Below, piece by piece: positions 54,400-64,000 of a stretch of DNA of 64,000 nucleotides. The notes under the pieces were generated by a model. It was not told where the DNA came from and made no database searches. It saw only the letters and a list, made by a program, of their open reading frames with translations. Numbering within the stretch: the first letter of the stretch is position 1; each line of letters begins with the position of its first letter. Position numbers and translations under genes: made by a program. Source of the DNA: Nageia nagi (lineage: Eukaryota; Pinophyta); contig JBITNC010000001.1 of assembly GCA_050084985.1 (NCBI GenBank), positions 175,646,001-175,710,000 on the forward strand, read 5' to 3'.

Positions 54400-56230
54400 C
54401 TCAAGCTAGGGACCCAAACATCGAAACCATATAACATTATGGGAGTGACCAAAGTATGGAATAAATAGAACTTTGATGGGATAAAATGAAAATAGATCTT
54501 GATACACTATCTCTCCAAGGAGGAAACTATTGCATATCCTCATTGTACTCTAGGTGGGGCTACTAATCTCATAGAGAATGGAGGTCTCAAGAAGAGTAGC
54601 CATATGTAGGTATAAGATGTGGCAATATCAATAACCCTACCCTTATAAGTGATCTAAGTTTGATAAAAAAATGATTTTTGAGGTGTTGAAGACCATAATA
54701 TTGGTTTTATTGAGATTTACTACTAAACCATGTCTAGTGCTGAAAAAATTGAGGATATCCATGAAATGCTGAAGATCCTTTGTTGTGTGTGAGAATAGTA
54801 CAATATCATCAATAAAGAGGATGATGAGAAAATGAGTGCTATGGAGAAGATACCTGGTGTTAATTCCTAAAGTATCAAGTATAAGTGACTCCAACTTATC
54901 AATATAGAGATCAAAGAGAGTGAGAGAAAGTGGGCAACCCTGCTTCACCCTGATGGTGCTATGAATCATATTAGATAGACCTTTTGTAGTAGGCACCCTC
55001 CCTAAAATTGACTCATATAGTGTTAATATGGTTGTAAGGCCTATCTTATGGATACCCAATCATCTAAGGCCATACATGAGTTTATGATGCAAGATAGTAT
55101 CAAAAGCCTTCTTGAAATCTATTAAATAATTCAAAATTAGGGTCTTCCATAACTTAGCCTCCTTAGTAATCACTTGAATAGTGAGGATATGGTCTATGGT
55201 GTAGTGATCTCTATAGAAACCTTTCTATCCTCCTACCCTAAATCCTCTAGTGTCTACCAAATGAGATGTGTAGCCTCAAGAATGGTGGCATAAATCCTTG
55301 TTATAGTGTGTCTAATCATAATGGTATGATAATTGCTTTAATCACAAGGATCACCTGATTTGTGGATGGGATGGATAATGTTTAGGTTCTAGGGGTGGGG
55401 AAGCTAGTGCAAATGATGATGTTGAATATATGAGAGAGTAAGGGGTCATGAAAAATCTATCATGCTTGAGATATTTATCTTTAAGATTTATGATGTCAAG
55501 CACTTTCCTAGAACTAAGCTTAAGGATGGCTTTAATGGGTGGGGGAATATTATTGGGATCAATGTAGAGATGAGAGGTATAAATGCTCCAATCAAAGTGT
55601 GTGATTGTATGAGGTGTGTGAGGGTTGGGGTGATGGGTTGATAGGGGATGATGGGGGGGAGTCCATGAGCAAAAGTGTTAGGTAGGCATGGTCGAAAAGG
55701 GGGAGACAAGGGGCTACATAGAAGGTCTAGAATAGGGAGACAAGTGAGGGATAACAAAGATGTAGTCCACAATAATGGATCCACCTACATGAGGAAAATA
55801 TATGTGATAATAAGAGTGGGGGAATCAAGCAATATCATTCAAAATGAGTAGTTCATGAGTCTCTCCAAGCTCAAGAAGATATCTTTCATAAGTTTATGTA
55901 GGCATAGTATCATCAAATGCTTGTTGGAGCTCATCATATCACTTTAAAGCCCTAATATGGAGAGGATATTCCTTCTTATCAAAATACTACATCTAAATAC
56001 TCCCTTTCCTACTATTGAAATCCTTTTTCAAGATGATATACCCTTGTACTACATATCTAGAGATATTGAGGAAGAGGTCCAAGAAAGGAGACTCACCATC
56101 TCCATGGATGGCATAATGTGAGGTCACTAGAGGGAAATAACAACCTACTATGTAGAGTATTTGGAGAGGTGGTGGTCTTGTGATGGATAACCAAATATAT
56201 GATGAATATGTTTCAATCCTCTTCACTTAC
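54400..56230 (-). pseudogene. LINE ORF2: endonuclease and reverse transcriptase
   Basis: Endonuclease: LQILYIVGCYFP, FLDLFLNISRYVVQGYIILKKDFNSR (landmark DFNSR) at 56226-55993, and IIVDYIF near 55770, the C-terminal region of the APE-type fold. RT: 55059-54643 with TTKGLSN, VKQGCPLSLTLFDLYIDKLE, then LFIDDIVLFSH, where the catalytic DD is kept and the usual Ala is Ile, and VNLNKTNIMVFNT. ORF2 would nick DNA and prime reverse transcription at the target. Frameshifts separate the blocks, and the part between 55740 and 55060 is poorly readable. Confidence 0.75.
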
Positions 56231-56499
56231 ATCCTATAATGCAAGTGATGACTGATCAAGAAGGTTACCCATCCTAAGTAACACTCATAGCTACCCCAAT
56301 GTGTAGATGTCGTAAATGTAGAGATCCCAAAATAACTAGTGAAGGGAGGAAGATCATTAACAATAATATTGTGTGTTTATATAAAAAAAATCAAGTCTAT
56401 ATTATGATTGATATCATAAGTTGATCTAAGTGAAGACCAAATCATGTTGTTACAATTCTAAACTATAAATGTGAACACTATAGGAGTATCATGTAAGCA

Positions 56500-56671
56500 T
56501 CATTATGGGGGTTTGGGGTGAACCCATTTAAGAGGGGGGTTTCATAGATGACTTCCCTCCAACCTTGAATAACAACCCATTTGTTATATTTCCTAGCCAC
56601 TACAACCAATGCTCTAGCTTTCCAAAGCTCATCAAACTAGATGCGAGTGAGGTCAACATCCAAGTAGATCT

Positions 56672-56751
<80 letters not shown>

Positions 56752-57605
56752 ATTTATTTTTCACTCTTAGGTCTTGAATATGATCTATTGCTAAATGAAA
56801 GCGGATGATAAAAGATTCATCCTAGGTAAACCAATCTTTCTACACTATGATATTTTGCAACTTTAGTGTATCATGAAGAAAATCAAGATTGGTTTTTTGA
56901 GGGTCTTGGGATATTGGTAGTCCTCTAACTTGCAAATTGAAGGCTTTCAACTAATGCAACCATTCTTCTTCAAATTTTGCATTCATAATAAGTTCTACAA
57001 GTGGAGAAGTTTTCTTGCATTTAGCTACTTGAACCCAAGAGGTTTGATCCTCCACCTATTTTTGCATTGATTATTGGTAGGTTGTAGTAGCTTGTATAAA
57101 TTGTTCATGCTATGAAATGATTATAGATTGTTTGATATTGATCTCAAACATAGATTTATGAATTTATTAAATTTGTTAGATTTTATCAATATGGACTATC
57201 TCTATATTTTTGAGTTTATTTTCATGTTCTTGTACCTAGGCTTATGGAGTAGTATAAGAACCTTTTATTCAAATTTTTTTGCCATGAGTAAGGACATAAA
57301 CTCTATTAAATTATGAAGATAATTGAAGAGGTAGCAAATAAATATTTTTCTAGTTGCATTATCATTATTGGTAGCCATTTTTGCCTTTGTATAGAGTCTC
57401 AAATGCTTGGTAAATGTGGGTAATACAATAAGTAATTTTTCATATATAGGTTATAGATTAAAATTAGGCCTTTGCTAGGCTTCACTAACAAGTGTATCCC
57501 AAGCATCCACATTGTAGTGATCAATAAGAATTCTCTCTCTTGTTGTCTTCTCCTTCTCTATAGGAGGCAGGCCAAAATGAGCAAAAATCTTTGTGAGAGC
57601 TACCA
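56500..57605 (-). pseudogene. LINE ORF1-like region (degenerate)
   Basis: The minus-strand ATG at about 57605 opens MVALTKIFAHFGLPPIEKEK, continuing TTRERILIDHYNVDAWDTLV. Further along come a Lys/Asn-rich stretch and, at about 56930-56780, VRGLPISQDPQKTNLDFLHD and SFIIRFHLAIDHIQDLRVKNK-like text. This resembles the nucleic-acid-binding protein that precedes ORF2 in LINEs, but I infer the assignment from position and general character. Stops and frameshifts are present. The (GA)n run lies at its end. Confidence 0.45.
56675..56748. repeat. (GA)n microsatellite
   Basis: About 37 GA dinucleotides, lying inside the LINE between the ORF1-like region and the endonuclease. Confidence 0.97.
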
Positions 57606-58027
57606 TGGTATCCCAAAATATTGTTTGAAAAAAATATAAATAGTCTAGCAGGAAACATGCAAAGTGTTTGAGAAAATATTTCTAGTATGAGGCTATGGGA
57701 ATCTAATAACTAAAGGTAGCATTGATTACAAATAGGAAGGGTTTAGTTGAGGATAGGGGCACATGAAGGTTAGTTAAGGAAAACATAAGCAAGATTGAGG
57801 AGCACACATGGTTGTACAAGAGAGGAGCCATGTAAGTGGAGCACATGAGTGTAGAAGAGGACTCGCATAGGAAAATGAGAGTGCACAAGCAAGGAAGAGG
57901 AGCATGAGGGTGTGGGTGGAAGAGGGCACATGAGCATAGGCATTGGATGACTGAGTTGCATGGGTAGAGAACACAAGCATCAAATAGGAGCATGCAAGTG
58001 TAGGTAGATGGGAGAAATGGGAGTAGG
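57606..58027. other. LINE 5' region
   Basis: Noncoding on inspection and purine-rich on the plus strand (tgag, gagg and gcatgag-like runs). It probably holds the LINE 5' UTR. The overlapping minus-strand open frames here are Ser/Cys/Leu-rich composition artefacts. Confidence 0.45.
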
Positions 58028-59224
58028 AGGTAAATTTTTATTTTTTCATTAACAAATATTCATTATTAATTGAAAAATATTTCAAAATGTAGTATTTATC
58101 TTGACATGAATTTTGGTGGGAAGAAGTATACATCTTCTTGATAGTTGTGATGACTAAGGACTATGGAGAATCTTTTGCTTTTTGATTTGTTAAGAATTTG
58201 AAGTGATGTACAGAATATGCCCAATTATATGATCCCAAGGATTGGTTTTCCTCATTGTTTTAATCTCAATAATTTTGTAGGAACAAAAGTCCCTAAAATG
58301 GGATGAGTGATTTCAAATGGATTTCATAGTCATAGAAAAAAATGATTTTTCAAGTTTCTAATTTTGTTTATTATTCTCTCCCATATTAAAGATATCCCTT
58401 CATGATTTCAATGCTTCAAATGATGTAGATTAAGGCTCTATTTATAGACTCACCAAGGGTAGCTCTAGTTGATTCATAGCTTACAAATTGAATCATGGGT
58501 ACCTAGTATTATGATGAACATGTGGTTAACATTTGAAGGTATTTATATTAAATAATTGAATATTATAGCACTCATAAAATTTTAAATTCTCATTCTACAT
58601 TCATGATTTGGTCAAAATTTTGATAGTTGCCAGGTGCAAATCTACATTGGAGGCTAAATTGATGATGATACTGTGAGCTACCAATGATGAGTTAAAGTGT
58701 ACAATTTGGAAAAATTAAAATACATATATCAAATAACACCTAGATGAAATTGTATGACATTTGGAATTATTATAATGAAGTTATGATCATGAAAAAATGG
58801 CACCAAAAGCAATTTTTACAGTTTTACAAAATCCAAAAAAATAGGAGAATATAACCATATGAAGCCAAAATAATGCTACAAGAATGCAAATGAGGGGGAT
58901 TATTGTTGTGAGGATGAAAGATCATATTGTAAAGGAATAAAAGTAAAAAATATTTCCTTATCACCATGTAACCATGAATTCCAAATTTGTAATCCCTTAA
59001 AGTTATAAAAGGGAACATGGAGTATGGAAAAAGTGAATTCCTCTTTAGTGGATTTTCATGCCAAGAGGGAGTTAGTGTAGGTTTTAAAAGAATGTATAAG
59101 ACTCCATTTTATTGTAAAATACATGAAAAATAACAAAACCATGAGACTAATATTGGAAGAGCATTTCAAGCTTGCATAAAAAAATATAGTTCTAAAGATG
59201 TCATCCCGAGATAAGAGACGTGGA
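58028..59224 (+). repeat. Array unit 3, right part
   Basis: Resumes with aggtaaatttttattttttc. It contains the ccctaaaatgggatgag block near 58292 and TATA-like ttataaaaggga near 59003. Confidence 0.82.
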
Positions 59225-60957
59225 ACTATGGTCAAGGAATGTCATTGGAAAGAGAGTCATATTCAAGAAAGGGATTCAATGGAGAGCCTAAAGTGATCAT
59301 GTGATTAAAATTCAAAAAAAAAAAGAGTGAATCAAGAAGGATCATACAAGTGAAATTGTAAAATGTACTCTATAATAATTAATTATTATTTGCTGGATGT
59401 AGACCACATTGGTCAAACTAGGGTAACTATGTGTGTACATAATTTTGTATATTTTTTATTCGATATATATTTTTATTTTTGTAAGCACTAAAATGAATAA
59501 AGTGTGAATATCCAAATTAAATCATGAACTACTATTTACAAATCAAGTTAGTATTAGAGCATTTCATGTTGGGAACTAATGGGGTCTATTCAAAAAGTGG
59601 GAATGGGTAATTTTGTGGATTCATAGTTTGGAAGCATGAAAGGTTGAGGTAAATTTTTACTTTTATCATTAACAAATATTCATTAGCAATTGAAATTATT
59701 TTCAATTTAATATTTATATCGATATGAATTCCAGTGGGAAGAAGAGCACATCTTATTGATAGTTTTGATGATTAAGTCATGTTAGAATGAAGAATATTTT
59801 GCTTATTGATTTATTGAAAATGCAAAGTGATGTACTTGAGAAGCTTAATTTTGTGATCCAATACAAGAAATATATTTTTATGTGTGTGAGGATTGGCTTT
59901 TCTCATTATTTTGATCCCAAGGCCTTTATGGGACCAAAAGCCCCTAAAATGGGATAAGTGATTTGAAATGAATTTTGGAGTCATAAAAAAAGGTGATTTT
60001 TGAAGTTTATAATTTTGTTGATTATACTTTTCCATATTTAAGATCTTTCTTCCATGATTCCAATGCTTCAAACAAAAAATAAAATGGAGCTATGGTTTAT
60101 AAATTATGGCTTTTCAAAATTTGGAGTTAAATATAAAAATGCAAAATATGTATGGAAGGCTCTATTGATAGACTAACAATGAGCATCTTGGGTTGCTTCA
60201 TAGCTTGAAATTTTAATAATTTGTACCTTGTATTATGATGAACATGTGATTATAATTTCAATATATTTGGATTATATAATTAAAATTTATGGCACTCACA
60301 AAATGGTAAATTCTCATTCTGCATTCATGATAGTCAATTTTGAGAGCTTCTAGGTGCAAATTTGCATTGGAGGTTAACTTGATGATGGTGTTGCAAAATA
60401 CCAATAATGAGTGAAAGTATGCAACTTGGAAAATTAAGCTACATATATACAAGAATACCTGGATGAAATTTTGTAAGATTTGGAATTATGATCATAAAGT
60501 TTTGGTCATGACAAAATGACACCAGAAGTAGTTTTGTGAGTTTTGTAAAATCCAAAATAAATAGGAGAATATAGCCATATGAGGCCAAAATAATGCTACA
60601 AGAATACAAATGAGGGAGATTATTGTTGTGAGGGTGAGAAAGCATATTTTAAAGGAGAAAAAATAATAAATATTATTTTATTACCATGTAACCATAAACT
60701 CCAAATTTGTAATCCCTTAATGTTATAAAAGGGAATATGGAGTATGGAAAAAGTGAATTCCTTTTTGGTGGATTTTCCTCCCAAGAGGGAGTTACTGTAG
60801 GTTTGAAAAGAATGTACACGACTCCATTTTATTATAAACTCTATGAAAAATAACAATACCATGAGAGTAATATTAGAGGAGCATTTCAAGCTTGCATAGA
60901 AAATAAAAAAGAAAAAGAGTAGTTCTAAGGATGTCATTCCAGGATAAGAGATGTGGA
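59225..60957 (+). repeat. Array unit 4
   Basis: 1733 bp. Primer-like tagtattagagc at 59549-59560, the accaaaagcc hairpin near 59918-59940, and TATA-like ttataaaaggga near 60722. Confidence 0.85.
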
Positions 60958-62666
60958 ACTATGGTCAAATACTTTCATTGGAAAGAGATTCATATTCAAG
61001 AAAGAGATTTAGTGGAGAGCTTGTGATTTGGATTTGAAAAACAAAAGAGTAAAGCAAGAAGGATCATACAAATGATATTGTAAAATGGACTCTATAATAA
61101 TGGATTGTTATTTGTTGGATGTGGACCATATATTGGTTGAACCAAGGTAACTATGTGCGTACATAATTTTTTATATTTTTGATTTGGTGTATATTTTTAT
61201 TTTCTAAAAGAACTAAAATAAATAAAGTTTGAAGATCCAAATTAAATCTTTATGTAGGGTTTATGGATAAAGTTGGTATTAAAGCAATTCGTGTTGGGAT
61301 ATGATGGAGCCTGTTTGAAAAGTGGGAATGGGTGCTTTTGTGGATTCATGGTTTGGAATCATGAAAGGTTGAGGTAAATTTTCACTTTTATCATTGTAAA
61401 ATATTCATTCAAAATTTAAAATTTATCTTAACTTGAATTCTAGTGGGAATAAGTGCACATGTTCTCGGTAGTTGTGATAACTAAGGAAGTTATGTTGGAA
61501 TGGAGAATCTTTTGCTTATTGATTTGCCAAGAATACAAAATGATGTACTTGATATTCCCAATTATGTGATCTAATTAAAAAGTAGATTTTTATATGTGTG
61601 AGGATTGGTTTCCTTCATTGTTTCAATACCAAGGCTTTTTTGGGATCAAAAGCCCCTAAAATGGGATGAGTCATCCGAAATGGATTTTAGAATAGTAAAA
61701 AAAGGTTATTTTTCAAGTTTGTAATTTTGTTTATTGTTCTCTTCCATATTAAAGAGCTCTCTTTCATGATATCAATTCTTCAAATGATGAAGAAAATGGA
61801 GCTATGATTTGCAAGTTATGGCTTTTCAAAATTTGGAGTTAAATATAAAAAATGCAAAATATGCATGAAAGACTCTATTGACAGACTCACCAAGAGCAAC
61901 TCAAGTTGATTCATAGCTTAAAATTTTAATCATGGGTACCTAATTTTATGATGAACATGTAGTTAACATTTTAAGGTATTTATATTAAATAATTGAAAGT
62001 TATGGTACTCATATAATGGTAAAGTCTCATCCTGTATTCATGATAGTCAAAATTTTGAGAGATTCCAGGTGCAAATCTACATTGGATACTAAGTTGATGA
62101 TGATGTTGTGAGCTACTAGTAAGAAGTTAAAGTGTACAATTTAGAAAAATTAAGCTACATATATACAAGAATACTTGGATGAAATTTTGTGATATTTGGA
62201 ATTATGATCTAGAAGTTCTGATCATGACAAAATGGCACCAGAAGCAGTTTTTAGAGTTTTGCAAAATCCAAAAAAAAAAGGAGAATATAACCGTATAATA
62301 CCAAAACAATGCTACGAGAATACAAATGAGGGATATTATTATTATTATGGTAAGAGAGCATATTGTAAAGGAGGAAAAATAACAAATATTTCCTTATAAC
62401 CATGTAACCATAAACTCCAAATTTGTAATCCCTTAATGTTATAAAAGGGAACAAGGAGTATGAAAAAAGTGAAATTGTTTTTAGTCGATTTTCCTCTTGA
62501 GGGGGGCTTAGTGTAGGTTTGTAAAATGTATAAGATTCTATTTTATTATAAAATCCATATAAAATAACAAAACTGTGAGAGTAATATTGGAGGTGCATTT
62601 CAAACTTGCATAGAAAAAAAAAATACAAAGTAGTTTTAAAGATGTCATCTTAGGATAAGAGACATG
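60958..62666 (+). repeat. Array unit 5
   Basis: 1709 bp. Primer-like tggtattaaagc at 61274-61285 and TATA-like ttataaaaggga near 62440. It ends at a deletion junction (gacatgg/agtaggg). Confidence 0.85.
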
Positions 62667-64000
62667 GAGTAGGGTTTACGGATCAAGTTGGTATTAGAGC
62701 ATTTTATGGTGGGAACTGATGGAGCCTTTTCAAAAAGTGGGAATGGGTACTTTTGTGGATTCACAATTTGGAAGCATGAAAGGTTGAGGTAAATTTTCAC
62801 TTTTTTCATCAATAAATATTCATTAAGAATTGAAAAATATTTCCAATGCAATATTTATCTTGACATGAATTCTAGTGGGAAGAAGTGCACATCTTCTCAG
62901 TAGTTGTGATGATTGAGGAAGCTATGTTGGAATGGAGAATCTTTGCTTATTGATTTATTGAGAATGTGAAGTGATGTACCTAATATTATTGATAATGTGA
63001 TCCAATCTAATAAATATATTTGTATGTGTGTGAGGATAGGTTTTCCTCATTTCAATCCCAAGGCTTTTGTGCGAGCAAAAGCCTCTAAAATGGGATGAGT
63101 GATGTGAAATGGATTTTAGAGTTGTAAAAAAGGTGATTTTTCAAATTTTTAATTTTATTTATTGTTCTATTACATATTAAATATCTCTCTTTCTTTATTC
63201 CAATGCTTCAAATTGTGAATAAAAGAGAACTATAGTTTACAAGTTATGGCATTTCAAAATTTGGAGTTAAATATAAAATATGTATAGAAGGCTCTATTGA
63301 CATAATCACCATGAATAGCTTTGGTTTATTCATAGCTTGAAATTCTAATAATTGGTACATCATATTATGAATAACATGTGGTTAATATGTTAAGGTATTT
63401 TGACCAAATAATTAAAAGTTATGCCACTTGCAAAATGGTAAATTCTCATTCTACATTCATGATCAAAATTTTGACAACTACTAGGTGCAAATCTGTATTG
63501 GAGGCTAACTTAATGAAAATGATACAAGATATTAGTAAGGATTTAAAGCATGAAATATTAACCAATTTAAGATACATATATCCAAAAACACTTGGATGAA
63601 ATTTCATGATATTTGGAATTATGATCATGAAGTTGTGGTCATGACAAAATGACACCAGAAGTAGTTTTGAAAGTTTTGCAAAATTAAAAAAAAAAAAGAG
63701 AATATAACCATATGAGGCCATAACAATGCTATAAGAATACAAATGAGGGAGATTATTATTTTGAGGGTGAGAGATCATATTGTAAAGAAGATAAAATAAC
63801 AAATATTTTCTTATCACCATGTAACCATAAACTTCAAATTTGTAATCCCTTAATGTTATAAAAGGGAACATGGAGTATGGAAAAAGTGAATTCCTTTTTA
63901 GTGGATTTTCCTTCTGAGAGGGAGTTAGTGTAGGTTTGAAAATAATTTGGAAGACTCCATATTCTTATAAACTCCATGGAAATAACAAAACAATGAAAGT
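62667..64000 (+). repeat. Array unit 6 (left 300 bp deleted, runs out of window)
   Basis: Starts just before the best primer-like site, tggtattagagc at 62689-62700. About 300 bp present at the start of other units (actatgg...ttcaagaaagg) are missing. The unit continues past the window end. Confidence 0.82.

Larger units (their letters stand above)
53134..58027 (-). mobile_element. LINE (non-LTR retrotransposon), near full length
   Basis: A 4.9-kb insert splitting array unit 3. On the minus strand, 5' to 3', come an ORF1-like region (about 57605-56500), an endonuclease (about 56230-55740), an RT (55059-54643) and a 3' region ending near 53134. A second copy of the 3' end lies at 49870-50680. 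No poly-A tail is visible; the 3' end is AT-rich (tatttatttac on the minus strand). I cannot settle whether it belongs to the L1 or RTE clade. Stops and frameshifts make it inactive. Confidence 0.8.
48453..64000 (+). repeat. Tandem array of about 1.73-kb units, six copies, with LINE inserts
   Basis: Units in the same orientation start at about 48453, 50973, 52710 (resuming at 58028), 59225, 60958 and 62667 (left end deleted). Each holds an initiator-Met-like primer site, a hairpin around accaaaagcc, a gatcatgaagttgtggtcatgaca-like block (landmark gatcatgaagtt), and a TATA-like gttataaaaggga. Uninterrupted spacing between copies is about 1725-1737 bp. No conserved protein is visible. The unit looks like an LTR joined to a very short internal region, repeated head to tail. 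Confidence 0.85.

Noticed and set aside
54643-55059. RT fragment considered as a host gene or a Ty1/copia element
   Set aside because: VKQGCPLS and FIDD with an upstream APE-type endonuclease identify a LINE.
56565-56777. ORF with a long Arg-Glu repeat
   Set aside because: It is a translation of the (GA)n microsatellite.
57703-57993. Three overlapping minus-strand ORFs rich in Cys, Ser, Leu and Pro
   Set aside because: They lie in a purine-rich plus strand that avoids stops by composition. Three overlapping frames at once argue against a real protein.
52253-63871. Repeated minus-strand open frames starting MFPFITLRDYKF in several array units
   Set aside because: They recur because the unit repeats. 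They cover the TATA-like region, end at different points in each copy and show no conserved protein beyond DNA identity.
1-64000. Search for host protein-coding genes, tRNA and rRNA
   Set aside because: Every protein motif recognised belongs to a retroelement; no cloverleaf-like or rRNA-like sequence was noticed by eye. A tRNAscan or Infernal run would be decisive.

Overview
The window is plant nuclear DNA made almost entirely of nested, decaying retrotransposons. I found no host gene, tRNA, rRNA or CRISPR array. The base composition is strongly AT-rich and CG dinucleotides are scarce, most of all in the older insertions. Most premature stops look like C-to-T or G-to-A products (CGA to TGA, CAA to TAA, CAG or TGG to TAG), which fits long-term cytosine methylation and deamination. 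Tat-lineage Ty3/gypsy elements carrying a second, archaeal-type RNase H and plant mobile domain (PMD) genes point to a land plant, probably a seed plant with a large, slowly purged genome. I cannot name the species.

Layout. The oldest layer is a head-to-tail array of about 1.73-kb units (48453-64000), each with an initiator-tRNA-Met-like primer site. A Tat-like element, E1, sits in it: 1-15353, 29741-30394 and 48045-48452, with its 5' LTR upstream of the window. A second Tat-like family, E3 (15354-29740, LTRs of about 1.95 kb), inserted near the 3' end of E1's internal region. A younger relative of E1, called E2 (30396-47829), inserted into E1's 3' LTR and is flanked by a 215-bp direct duplication instead of a 5-bp one. 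A minus-strand LINE (53134-58027) and a 5'-truncated copy of it (49870-50680) interrupt the array.

E2 is the most readable element: 5' LTR, primer site, hairpin-rich leader, one gag-pol reading frame of about 7.9 kb (gag, protease, G-patch, RT, RNase H, archaeal-type RNase H, integrase) broken by about 30 stops but no net frameshift, a sense accessory ORF with a repeated domain, a pair of hairpins, an antisense PMD gene apparently in two exons, a polypurine tract and a promoter-deleted 3' LTR. E1 has the same plan but is more decayed, so comparing the two separates conserved design from decay. That comparison supports the antisense intron, several stem-loops with paired substitutions, and a 20-bp repeat found both in the LTR promoter and upstream of the antisense gene.

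E3 differs: its archaeal-type RNase H lies before the RT, it has a 3.8-kb sense accessory region ending in a coiled coil, and each LTR carries four octamers that are each one deamination step from TGACGTCA.

All comparisons were made by eye. Boundaries of degenerate coding regions are approximate, and domain calls rest on visible motifs.
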